A stretch of 12,489 bases of DNA from Acidobacteriota bacterium (lineage in GTDB: Bacteria; Acidobacteriota; Terriglobia; Terriglobales; Acidobacteriaceae). The stretch lies in NCBI GenBank assembly GCA_021810735.1, contig JAJZIF010000061.1:1-12489 (forward strand). Reading direction: 5' to 3'. The notes below the pieces were generated by a model that searched no databases, was not told where the DNA came from, and saw only the letters and a list, made by a program, of their open reading frames with translations. Below, piece after piece: positions 1 to 6,895 of the stretch. The position numbers and the translations under genes are program-made. The stretch's first letter is position 1, and each line of letters begins with the position of its first letter.

Positions 1-97
1 CATCACAGAAGCCCTTCAGCAAATATCTGCAGACAACGCCAAGGCCTGGTTCAGGCTAACCCTCAACTGAGTACAGCTATGATGGAAATGCTCTAAA
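1..97 (+). mobile_element. IS630-like insertion sequence, 3' end with transposase C-terminus (left copy, truncated by window edge)
   Basis: Reading from base 2, the frame gives ITEALQQISADNAKAWFRLTLN and stops at the TGA at 68-70. The pattern of alternating Ala/Leu helices ending in NAKAWFR is that of the extreme C-terminus of IS630-family DDE transposases. The same sequence occurs inverted at the other end of the window, with 5 mismatches over about 96 bp. There TGG (Trp) replaces this TGA, so this copy has lost the last four codons (WVHL). The shared sequence stops at base 97. A TA at 94-95 would fit the TA target of IS630 elements, placing the IS boundary at about 93. The catalytic domain and other end lie outside the window. 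Family assignment is from remembered sequence pattern. Confidence 0.75.
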
Positions 98-125
98 GCC
101 CAACCTGTAAAGGACCCTTACACCT

Positions 126-511
126 ATGACGAAGACTGTATCGATCACAGGCCATTTCCAGCATTTTGTAGCCGAGATGAAGGAGAGTTTCTGGGGGGAT
201 CCTGAGGGCAGCACGAAGCTCGCCTGTAAGCATGGGTTCGAGGGCGAGCCGGAGCGTCTGGGTGAGCGGTATGCGGTTTGGGACAGCTAGGAGCGGGGTC
301 CACGGCGGGCGTCGCAGTACCGCAACGGCCAATACAACAGGGACTTTGTGACGCGCTTCGCCACGATCCGCCTGAAGAAGTTCGCCGCCGCACCGCCCCA
401 CGGTCTGCTTCGTCAACGTACAGTCCGTGGACCGAATCATCTACTCCATCTTCCAGAGATTCAATCTGGGATGAAAAACCGCACCCTCCGCGTTTTTCAC
501 AAGCAGCTTGA
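126..511 (+). pseudogene. IS256 (Mutator)-family transposase relic with the middle deleted
   Basis: An ATG at 126 opens a frame whose product begins MTKTVSITGHFQHFVAEMKE, then SFWGDPEGSTKLACK, is cut by a TAG at 288-290, and continues YRNGQYNRDFVTRFATIRL to about 372. This matches the start of IS256-family transposases, where (D)YRNGYYERDFVTRFGTLRL is a recognisable block. From about 400, one frame over, comes TVCFVNVQSVDRIIYSIFQR, then FNLG and a stop at 472-474. The third frame then finishes as RFSQAA and a TGA at 509-511. These look like the C-terminal end of the same transposase family. About 300 residues, including the DDE core, are therefore missing between about 372 and 400. The gene is dead: internal deletion, one in-frame stop and at least two frameshifts. 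It begins 28 bp after the IS630 end. Confidence 0.7.
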
Positions 512-557
512 CGCCACCTTGTCGATCGGATTCACACTCTGAAAAGACGGCCTTGGG

Positions 558-576
558 CTCGGACATCCCGTCCGAG
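558..576. repeat. Perfect 7-bp GC-rich stem-loop
   Basis: CTCGGAC (558-564) and GTCCGAG (570-576) are exact reverse complements around a 5-base loop. No T-run follows on either strand, so an intrinsic terminator is not well supported. It lies about 180 bp beyond the stop of the CRTAC1 gene, inside the insertion-sequence debris. It could be a leftover of an IS end or a chance hairpin. Confidence 0.35.
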
Positions 577-640
577 GGAGGCTCCGAGTAATCCGCACTC
601 TTGTCACGAGTATCTGCAGGAGGCGCGAGACAGTTTGGCG

Positions 641-709
641 GAGCCGCTTGGAAAAGGTCTCCAGGTCGTGCCGCAGCCACACACAGCGTCTACCCGCGGG
701 GGAAACCGT
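641..709 (-). pseudogene. IS481-like transposase fragment (N-terminal scrap)
   Basis: Read on the minus strand from 709, the frame gives TVSPAGRRCVWLRHDLETF then SKRL, followed by RQTVSRLL to about 617 before similarity fades. The block (G)VRCVWLRHDLETFKKRLKALE is one I recognise from IS481-like/integrase-type transposases, where it sits between the N-terminal helix-turn-helix and the rve catalytic domain. Only about 23 residues can be assigned. There is no start codon, no catalytic domain and no visible terminal repeat, so this is a scrap of a decayed element. It lies directly behind the stop of the CRTAC1 gene. The family call rests on one short motif. Confidence 0.5.
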
Positions 710-752
710 AAGGATTCAAGGCGGATGCACGATATGGGGGTGATCCGAGGTG

Positions 753-2480
753 CTACTGAATTCCAACCCCTTCGACGATGATGATGTATTTATCAATTGG
801 GAGTTCAACGAGAACGTCCGTATGGTCGCTTGGCCGCGGCCAGGTAATCTCCAGACGATCAATTCGGGTGCGCGCACCTATTCCTAGAACCTCTCGATGA
901 TCGTGGGAAGCAAGATAGCTCCCCCCTGAAGTTTTTAGGCGACTCCGCCTAAGGCTCCCCGCGTACCATGTTATCCGAGCTCCAATGGCGTCCGGATTGC
1001 AGTGCTTGCCAACCAACCGGATTCCGAGCCAGTGATTGCCAGCGGCACCCGTGTTCTTCAGCAAAAGCGGAGCTCCATTGTTGATTGCGACCAAAACATC
1101 CACTGCTCCATCATTGTCGAAATCGCCGACAGCCATTCCTCGCGCTGCAAAATCGTCGGTAAAGACCGCACCCGCTCGATCACTGACATTTACAAAGCCA
1201 TGGCCAGTATTGTGAAAGAGCAGAAGAGGCTCGCGATATTTTACGTCGTGAGAATGGAATTCGATCTTGTCGTCGGGATGACCATTGGCAATCAGCAAAT
1301 CTACGTCGCCGTCATTGTCATAATCGAAGAATTTCGCTCCCCAGCCGCTCATCAGACGCGTCCGTTGCGCGATTCCGTAGCGTTCCGCGACGTCCGAAAA
1401 AGTTCCGTCATGATCGTTGTGATACAGCGAGTAAAGCTCGTGGTCAACGTTGGTGACGAAAAGATCCTCCCAGCCGTCTTGATCGTAATCGCCCGAATCG
1501 ACCCCCATCCCGGAACGTGCATTGCCATCCATGCTGTATGCAACGCCTGCCAACATACCGTTTTCCTCAAACTTTCCGTGTTGATTTATAAAAAGAAAGT
1601 TCTGTACCGTGTCATTGGAAACGAACAGATCCATCCACCCGTCATTGTTGACATCAGTAGCCACCACTCCCCATGCTTTCCCGAGATGCTCCCTAATTCC
1701 GGTACTTTCGCTAACGTCGGTAAAGGTTCCATCGCCATTATTGTGAAAGAGCCAACTTGGGGCCGGTTCGTAAATACTGGGTATGCAGTAGTATCGTTCG
1801 CCCTTTTGAGGATCTCCGCAGTATTTGTTCTTCGCCTTGTCGTAATCCACAAATCTGCATACAAAAAGATCGAGCCTTCCATCATTGTCATAATCAAACC
1901 AGACTGCGCTCGATGACCATCCTGGGGCGGCCACTCCGGACTTTTCTGTAACGTCGGTGAAGGTGCCATCACCATTGTTGTGGTACAAAATGCTTCTGCC
2001 GTATTGAGTTACGTACATGTCCGGGAAGCCGTCGCCGTCGTAATCGGCTACTGCCACGCCCATACCGTATCCTCCTCCAGCGACGCCCGCTTTGTCTGTT
2101 ACATCGGTGAAGGTCCCATCCCGATTGTTATGGTAGAGTGCGTTCCTGAGTGGCGGCGTGGGATTGAAAAAGTCGCACTTTCCGCTGTTTACCAAATAAA
2201 TGTCCAGCCAACCGTCATTGTCGTAATCGATGAAACCGCAACCAGCTCCGGTAGTCTCAGGTAGATAGGACTCGGAAGATCGACCGCTATCATGCTTCCA
2301 GTGAATACCCGCCTGACTGAGCGAAACCGCTTGGAACAACTCACCGGATTTGGAATTGGTTGAGGTAACCACAGGCAATGCCGGAGATTCGATTCTCGAA
2401 CCAAGTAGATCAAGAGTTTTGTATTGGGACAATGCAGATGCCAATACCTTCATAAATTGTCTTCTTGACGGAGATTTCAT
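753..2480 (-). CDS. CRTAC1-like FG-GAP/VCBS repeat protein with C-terminal ASPIC/UnbV domain
   Basis: This 575-residue, presumably exported, repeat protein carries seven Asp-rich calcium-type loops of the DxDxDGxxD kind. They start near residues 85 ([11 protein letters not shown]), 147, 196, 276, 331, 386 and 453, each in an FG-GAP/VCBS blade, and together they suggest a seven-bladed propeller. Conserved YHNN(R/G)DGTFTDVT(D/E)K segments recur between the blades. Residues about 483-570 ([10 protein letters not shown]...IGARITW...GGSYLASHD...DRLEITWP) form an ASPIC/UnbV domain, the hallmark of CRTAC1-like proteins. The N-terminus has SRRQFMK, close to the Tat consensus, but the following segment is only weakly hydrophobic, so export route is uncertain. 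The ATG at 2480 is preceded by AAGAGGT at a 9-base distance. It follows the 534-residue TPR gene by 78 bp, so the two are probably one operon. The biochemical role of bacterial members is largely unknown; adhesion or matrix binding is a guess. Confidence 0.9.
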   Translation of the reverse strand: MKSPSRRQFMKVLASALSQYKTLDLLGSRIESPALPVVTSTNSKSGELFQAVSLSQAGIHWKHDSGRSSESYLPETTGAGCGFIDYDNDGWLDIYLVNSGKCDFFNPTPPLRNALYHNNRDGTFTDVTDKAGVAGGGYGMGVAVADYDGDGFPDMYVTQYGRSILYHNNGDGTFTDVTEKSGVAAPGWSSSAVWFDYDNDGRLDLFVCRFVDYDKAKNKYCGDPQKGERYYCIPSIYEPAPSWLFHNNGDGTFTDVSESTGIREHLGKAWGVVATDVNNDGWMDLFVSNDTVQNFLFINQHGKFEENGMLAGVAYSMDGNARSGMGVDSGDYDQDGWEDLFVTNVDHELYSLYHNDHDGTFSDVAERYGIAQRTRLMSGWGAKFFDYDNDGDVDLLIANGHPDDKIEFHSHDVKYREPLLLFHNTGHGFVNVSDRAGAVFTDDFAARGMAVGDFDNDGAVDVLVAINNGAPLLLKNTGAAGNHWLGIRLVGKHCNPDAIGARITWYAGSLRRSRLKTSGGSYLASHDHREVLGIGARTRIDRLEITWPRPSDHTDVLVELPIDKYIIIVEGVGIQ

Positions 2481-2489
2481 CCGAATGTT

Positions 2490-2496
2490 ACCTCTT
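2490..2496 (-). promoter_or_regulatory. Ribosome binding site of the CRTAC1-like gene
   Basis: AAGAGGT on the minus strand ends 9 bases before the ATG at 2480. It supports that start over any internal Met. Confidence 0.6.
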
Positions 2497-2558
2497 CGAT
2501 GAGAACGGTCCTGCAGCTTGCAGAGCGGAGGTTGGATAAGGCAATGCGAGACGTTCCT

Positions 2559-4163
2559 TTAGGGGCTGGTATTTGGACGAATGTCTAATACCCGCAAATA
2601 GCTTTTGGTTTTTGCTAAATTTAATCTTTGCACCTCTTGCACCCGCCTGGCCTGTGCGTCTCTCCGCGAGTCCCTCATTTGCGTATAAACGACGAGGAGA
2701 TTGAAGTTAGCAGTGTAGTTGTCAGGATCCAGGCTGAGCGCACGCTGAAGATCAGCTTCCGCCTTTCCATAGCGTTTTTCTAGCAGATAGCTCTGCCCCA
2801 GTTCTGCCCACGCATCGGAATCCTTCGGCTCGACTTTGAGAATCTTTCCGAGTTCGGCTATTGCATCGGCCGTGCGGCGCTGCCGGTTTGCAATCCTGGC
2901 CAAATAGTAACGAGCTTGCATAGAGGTTTGCGGAATCAATGACGCCTTAGTTAGCCACGAAGAGGCGGCCTCATAATCTTTAGCTCGAAAAAGGGCTGTA
3001 CCTACAGCGAGCACCCCGTTTGGGTCCTTCGGCCTGAGATCAGCATATTGTTTTAGATAAGGAACTCCCTCGTTCGGGTCGTGCATAAAACTTGTCGTTA
3101 TGCCCATAGCATAGTTGTAAGACGGATTATCCGGTGCGAGCTCCACTGCCTTGCTGAATGCTTTCTGGGCTTCAGCAAGTAAGCCAAGATAGAGGCAATC
3201 CACGCCGAAGGAATAATCGATGTTCGAGTTGTTGGGCTCTATGGTTTGAGCATGGGCAAGGTATCCCAATGCGCTTTTATAATCACGCTGCAGATTCGCC
3301 ACCGCCGCCAATTCCTGCAGGGGAGCGGCGGAGCTATTCGACTGCGCAAAGACTCGCTCAAACACTGCACGCGATTTCTTCAGACGAGCCGTTGCCTCGT
3401 AGGCCAATCCAAGTGAATTTAGCAAATCGGGCGGCATCGGGCCCTGGGTCTGGAGCCGCTCGAGCAGCTTGATGATTAGGTCGAATCGTTTTCCTCTGGC
3501 GAGATATGGAAGGGCTTGTTGGACATCCAGCGCTGCAAGTGACGGTTGAGACGTCCACAAGCACACTGCTTCAGAGGTTAGTTTCCTGAAACCCAGCATG
3601 GCATTGTCGGCAGCGGTGACTGACAGCACGAGCCCCGAGCGCTTGGCTTCCGCGCCCATAGGCGCAAGCTGATCAAGTGACTGCCGATACGCTCCTTGAT
3701 GCATCAGCAAAAAGGCCGACTGATATCGAGCTTCGCTGTTTTGAGTGTCGTAGCTTAGCACGTGCCGGTAGGCGTTCAACGCCTTTTGCTCCGCCTCCGG
3801 ATCGGCAGCCGATGCTTCTTGGTATAACCGACCTAAATTGAGATACGCTGGGGTGAATCGCGGCGAGAGCCGAACAGCTTTCACAAAGCTGTCCTCGGCC
3901 AAGCGCGTGTTGCCCTCACGCACTGCCACAATTCCCCGCAAATTGTAGATGCCGGCATACGCGGGATACTCTGATGAAAGCTTGTTCAGTAATTGTGTGG
4001 CGTGGTCGAAGTCGTTATTTGAAATAAATTGTTGAACCTCGAGAATGCGCTGCGTCCTTGTCTGGATGGAGCGCTGTTGACCTGATGCTTGCGTTGTCGC
4101 AAACACGGCCATCAAGATGGCAAGAACCAAACCGCTTAAGCCACAAGTCCCCAGATCCCTCAT
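2559..4163 (-). CDS. Secreted or periplasmic TPR-repeat protein (534 aa)
   Basis: Residues 1-28 have a short charged start, a hydrophobic stretch (LSGLVLAILMAVFA) and a likely cleavage region near ASG|QQ, so export by the Sec route is expected. No lipobox Cys is seen. The rest is a chain of tetratricopeptide repeats, roughly ten, with typical A/G/Y/A spacing and the P at repeat ends. Examples are AGIYNLRGIVAVREGNTRLA, FTPAYLNLGRLYQEAS, SNIDYSFGVDCLYLGLLAEA, SDAWAELGQSYLLEKRYGKA and ALSLDPDNYTANFNLLVVYT. TPR superhelices mediate protein-protein contacts; no enzymatic domain is visible. The ATG at 4163 has only a weak upstream AAGGG about 12 bases away. It lies 78 bp before the CRTAC1 gene on the same strand, a common pairing in Acidobacteriota, and partnership with that protein is a fair inference. 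About 75 bp of native leader separates it from IS relics upstream. Confidence 0.88.
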   Translation of the reverse strand: MRDLGTCGLSGLVLAILMAVFATTQASGQQRSIQTRTQRILEVQQFISNNDFDHATQLLNKLSSEYPAYAGIYNLRGIVAVREGNTRLAEDSFVKAVRLSPRFTPAYLNLGRLYQEASAADPEAEQKALNAYRHVLSYDTQNSEARYQSAFLLMHQGAYRQSLDQLAPMGAEAKRSGLVLSVTAADNAMLGFRKLTSEAVCLWTSQPSLAALDVQQALPYLARGKRFDLIIKLLERLQTQGPMPPDLLNSLGLAYEATARLKKSRAVFERVFAQSNSSAAPLQELAAVANLQRDYKSALGYLAHAQTIEPNNSNIDYSFGVDCLYLGLLAEAQKAFSKAVELAPDNPSYNYAMGITTSFMHDPNEGVPYLKQYADLRPKDPNGVLAVGTALFRAKDYEAASSWLTKASLIPQTSMQARYYLARIANRQRRTADAIAELGKILKVEPKDSDAWAELGQSYLLEKRYGKAEADLQRALSLDPDNYTANFNLLVVYTQMRDSRRDAQARRVQEVQRLNLAKTKSYLRVLDIRPNTSP

Positions 4164-4321
4164 CGATCAAGTCTGCCCTTCTTTCAACACTAACTCTTGT
4201 CCATGTCATACCACAATATAAGTGTTGTCATCAGGTGGCGTCGGCTGCATCTGTAAATCCCCGGGGATGCACCGCGTAGGCTGGATTGTGTGCATGTTTC
4301 CGCCACATTCTGCCCCGCTTC

Positions 4322-4453
4322 CGTTTTCCGCCGCGCAACTGAGTCCGCTTCTGCATCCAGCAGCGCAATCAACTTCTCTTCAACAGGGGCTCGCACCACC
4401 TGATCCAGGTGAGCCTGAAACTTGCCCTCGTCGATCTGTAGGACGATCCGAGC
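4322..4453 (-). pseudogene. IS256-family transposase relic, N-terminal part
   Basis: On the minus strand from 4453 the frame reads ARIVLQIDEGKFQAHLDQVV followed by RAPVEEKLIALLDAEADSVA and RRKT. This resembles the N-terminus of a common IS256 subgroup (IDEG-rich start, VVRxxVEETLNALLDAEAD). It is a different subgroup from the relic at 126-511. The reading then loses similarity; a neighbouring frame (about 4230-4305) gives WRKHAHNPAYAVHPRGFTDA, which I cannot place. It is joined on its 5' side, near 4470, to an IS3 fragment in the same orientation, so two elements have been fused by insertion or deletion. There is no start codon, DDE core or terminal repeat. Confidence 0.6.
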
Positions 4454-4481
4454 ACCGAGCTGTGGTTTCCTGCCGCTCCGC

Positions 4482-4620
4482 TTGCCGCGTTCGTCCGTTG
4501 AAGCCCTGAGTGTACCCGTTCTCGACCGGGTGCTAGCCGGATGAAGTCCAGATGCTCTCCGTTCAAGTAGGCCCAGTGGCCCACAGCTTTACTGGCGAAT
4601 TCTGGTCGATAGCACCACAC
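4482..4620 (-). pseudogene. IS3-family transposase (OrfB) relic, around the catalytic Glu
   Basis: On the minus strand from about 4608 the frame gives RPEFASKAVGHWAYLNGEHL and DFIR, then shifts by one frame to HPVENGYTQGFNGRTRQ. This corresponds to the IS3-family integrase core: the (D)NGPEF(A/T)SKAxDxWAYxxGVxLDFIRPG block followed by PVENGYIESFNGRLRDE. The E of ENGY is the catalytic Glu of the DDE triad. The frameshift between the two blocks and the loss of both flanks mean it cannot function. It sits next to an IS256 relic on one side and about 150 bp from an IS110 relic on the other. Confidence 0.7.
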
Positions 4621-4773
4621 GAAGGAAAAATAATCTGGCGGAGGATTAAGAAGATATCCGTCCGTTGGGTCGCGGGAGCGTAGAGACGGAGACTTAACGG
4701 TCGGGGGCCTTGACCGGTTCGGGGTATCCTACGCTGGACCTATGCCTACCTCACCTCAGGAGCCGGCCCAGCC
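4621..4773. other. Unassigned spacer between IS relics
   Basis: No recognisable gene, promoter or repeat. It most likely contains the outer ends of the neighbouring IS110 and IS3 relics, but I cannot identify their termini. Confidence 0.4.
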
Positions 4774-5228
4774 ATGCCCCTTTCTCAGCCTGCGCAAACG
4801 TCCATGATCCTGGTGGCCATTGACGTTGCCAAGCTGCGCCATGAGCTGCTGATTGAAGCCGTGGGAAGTCCGGGAAGCGGATGATCCTGCTCAACACCGC
4901 CATTGGGTTCCGCCGCTTTGCCGTGGCCGCACGCCCGAGGCCATGCACACTCCTGGGATAAGCGATTGAGCGGCATTACCACGCCCCACGCTCGGAGTGA
5001 CTGCTGGAACTGCTGCGCGGCATTTCCCGCGCCTGCCCTCGTGGTCCGCCTCTCGATAGAGGGGTTCGTTCAGCAGGCTTGGCCTGTGGTAGGCCGCAAG
5101 GTTGGCAGGCGCCGCCTTCTGGAAGACATCTATCGCACTGCTCAGTCCTCGATTGGCCCTCCCGCCGAAGAGGACTCGGAAGCAGCCGTCATATTTCGGG
5201 TGATGCTCGGCACCGCTCCGAGCTTAGA
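4774..5228 (+). pseudogene. IS110-family transposase relic with internal deletion and frameshifts
   Basis: The ATG at 4774 opens MPLSQPAQTSMILVAIDVAK then LRHELLIEAVG, the N-terminal block of IS110 DEDD transposases; the Asp in VAIDVAK is the first catalytic acid. A stop follows at 4882-4884, and the frame moves to KRMILLNTAIGFRRFA, also IS110-like. Similarity resumes from about 5020 with FPAPALVVRLSIEGFVQQAW, then PVVGRKVGRRRLLEDIYRTA, QSSIGPPAEEDSEAA and FRVMLG to about 5228. That is the segment just before the C-terminal helix-hairpin-helix (PGIGPINALTI) region. The remaining catalytic residues and the C-terminal third are missing. It is the only relic in this stretch on the plus strand. 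Confidence 0.75.
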
Positions 5229-5258
5229 AGTTTCCCCGGCGATGTCCTGAAGGATCTA

Positions 5259-5333
5259 CTTGTACACTGCCAGTTCGATCTGCCTCAGAACATTCACAAT
5301 CTACTCAGGTGTGTGCTTCCCGGCGTTCGCCAT
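5259..5333 (-). pseudogene. IS3-family OrfA relic (N-terminal helix-turn-helix start)
   Basis: On the minus strand an ATG at 5333 starts MANAGKHTPE, then a TAG at 5301-5303 where related OrfA proteins have Gln, then IVNVLRQIELAVYK and a second stop at 5256-5258. The block (K)xTPEQIVNLLRQIEVAVANG is typical of the N-terminus of IS3-family OrfA (the DNA-binding helix-turn-helix protein). Only about 25 residues are recognisable. It may belong to the same ancestral IS3 element as the OrfB relic at 4482-4620, since both lie on the minus strand with OrfA upstream. In that case the IS110 element inserted between them. Confidence 0.5.
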
Positions 5334-5546
5334 TCCTTGTTCCGTCCATACCAGGTTGCCGTACTCCCAGTAGGACAAAATCTGCCGGGCAACCCACCAA
5401 CTCCTGCATCCACAATAGCAAAACTGCTTCGCGGGTTGGATCCATACCATCAACCCACTCGCATTGAAGAGTTTGAACCATGCTTGACCATGCACCGTCT
5501 TATCATCGAGAAATCCACGCGTCAGCTATTTAGACAATTTATATCG
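5334..5546. other. Unassigned spacer downstream of the alpha-galactosidase gene
   Basis: A minus-strand frame runs open through this stretch into the IS3 OrfA relic, but its product (for example AWFKLFNASGLMVWIQPAKQ) matches nothing I know and is rich in Trp and Cys. I see no hairpin followed by a T-run that would terminate the alpha-galactosidase transcript. Confidence 0.35.
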
Positions 5547-6740
5547 TCAATGAGAGAGCCGAAGCATAACGACGCCGTGCTTCGGCACCAAAGCAGTGTA
5601 GGAGTCTGTCAAGGTTCCGACATCTTTATGAGCCCATACGTCGCGCCCCTTCACCGAACCGCTGAACCCGAGGTCGCTGAGAAGTACCGTAATGGGATAA
5701 GCCGCATTGCCGCGATTGAAAAGGGCAACAGCTTTATCGCCTCCTTTGAGCGGCTTTGCCCAAATTTCGAAGGGACCGGTTGCGTGTACCCGATCCCCCT
5801 GCACTCCCATCTGATCTTGGTCGATGGCGATCACTTCCTTATTCATCAGGATGCTCTTGGTGGCCTCGTCCATCTTACTCAAATCATTTCCTGCCAGCAG
5901 TGGTGCAGCCAGAATCGCCCATAAGCTCATATGAGTGCGATACTCGTCCGAGGTCATGTGCCCATTGCCGACCTCAAGCATATCGGGATCGTTCCAGTGG
6001 CCTGGCCCGGCATACTTAGCTAAGCCAGCCTGAGAAAAGCCAATCAGCGACATGCGATCATAGGAATCACTAATATCACCCGTAGTGCGCCACAGATTGC
6101 CACCCACCTGCGGACCCCATTTCCATACTGCGTCCAGACCATATTGGCACAAACTATAAACGATGGGCCGGTGCGTCGCGACGAGCGCTTCATGCATTTT
6201 TTCGTACGCCTGTTGCATCATGGTCCATTTTTTTTGTAGATCGCCGTTCGACTCCTGCTCCATGACCTTGCCATAGCTGCAGAGATCGTATTTCAGATAA
6301 TCGATACCCCATCTGGCGTATGTATTCGCGTCCTGTTGTTCATGACCATAGCTAGCGGGGAACTTGGCGCACGTCTGCGGTCCAGGCGATGAATAAATTC
6401 CGAGTTTCAACCCTCTCGAATGAACATAGTCCGCCAATCCCTTCATATCGGGGAACTTGCTGTTGGAATGAATATTTCCTTGAGCGTCGCGCTTTCCTTC
6501 CCAGGTATCGTCGATATTCACGTAGATATATCCGGCATCACGCATTCCGCTGGCCACCAGCGCGTCTGCTGCCGCACGCACATCTGCATCAGTCACGCGC
6601 CCTGCAAAATGGTTCCAGCTATTCCAGCCCATGGGTGGAGTAGCTGCCAAAGCAACTGATGGCGTTTGCGCGACGGCAGCCAACGGAACGAACGCTATAG
6701 CAGCTAATAATCCTAATACACATGACCAAGGGTTACCCAT
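5547..6740 (-). CDS. Secreted GH27 alpha-galactosidase
   Basis: Predicted glycoside hydrolase family 27 enzyme that removes terminal alpha-galactosyl residues with retention of configuration. Residues 1-24 form a signal peptide with a cleavage site near AVA|QT. The catalytic (beta/alpha)8 barrel opens with TPPMGWNSWNHF (34-45), followed by YVNIDDTW (73-80). YLKYDLC (148-154) carries the expected nucleophile Asp152. WRTTGDISDSY (217-227) carries the expected acid/base Asp222, with Arg218 four residues earlier as in human alpha-galactosidase A. GHWNDPDMLEVGNG (247-260) and the later AAPLLAGNDL are also GH27 signatures. The C-terminal ~90 residues are a beta-sandwich domain. At 397 residues it is full length for bacterial GH27. 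AAAGGA at 6751-6756 is spaced 10 bases from the ATG. It lies 155 bp after the Oar-like gene on the same strand and may be co-transcribed. Alpha-N-acetylgalactosaminidase or beta-L-arabinopyranosidase activity cannot be excluded from sequence. Confidence 0.93.
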   Translation of the reverse strand: MGNPWSCVLGLLAAIAFVPLAAVAQTPSVALAATPPMGWNSWNHFAGRVTDADVRAAADALVASGMRDAGYIYVNIDDTWEGKRDAQGNIHSNSKFPDMKGLADYVHSRGLKLGIYSSPGPQTCAKFPASYGHEQQDANTYARWGIDYLKYDLCSYGKVMEQESNGDLQKKWTMMQQAYEKMHEALVATHRPIVYSLCQYGLDAVWKWGPQVGGNLWRTTGDISDSYDRMSLIGFSQAGLAKYAGPGHWNDPDMLEVGNGHMTSDEYRTHMSLWAILAAPLLAGNDLSKMDEATKSILMNKEVIAIDQDQMGVQGDRVHATGPFEIWAKPLKGGDKAVALFNRGNAAYPITVLLSDLGFSGSVKGRDVWAHKDVGTLTDSYTALVPKHGVVMLRLSH

Positions 6741-6750
6741 ACGTTATCCG

Positions 6751-6756
6751 TCCTTT
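6751..6756 (-). promoter_or_regulatory. Ribosome binding site of the alpha-galactosidase gene
   Basis: AAAGGA on the minus strand, 10 bases before the ATG at 6740. It supports the chosen start, which also gives a complete signal peptide. Confidence 0.55.
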
Positions 6757-6895
6757 ATCGTGGATCAAGCAGCACGAGGAAATCTGTGAGGCGCAACCTG
6801 TGTAGAGCGTCAACTCCTTATTCAATGCCGGTTGGGGTAGGCTGCTATCCAGTCCGATCGCTGAATGGCGCTAATCCAACACGGTCCCGGACCTG

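Noticed and set aside
1002..1916. A 304-codon open frame on the plus strand across the CRTAC1 gene
   Set aside because: It is antisense to an unmistakable protein. The openness comes from the repeated DYDNDG-type codons, whose complement lacks stops, and the product resembles no family.
1240..2260. Recurrent ~20-bp similar blocks (for example cattgtcataatc) suggesting a DNA repeat array
   Set aside because: They occur at the Ca-loop positions of the FG-GAP blades and are explained by protein repeats. Spacing is irregular and not CRISPR-like.
5079..5924. A 281-codon plus-strand open frame running through the IS110 relic into the alpha-galactosidase gene
   Set aside because: It mixes relic sequence with the antisense of a well-supported GH27 gene, and has no ribosome binding site or recognisable domain.
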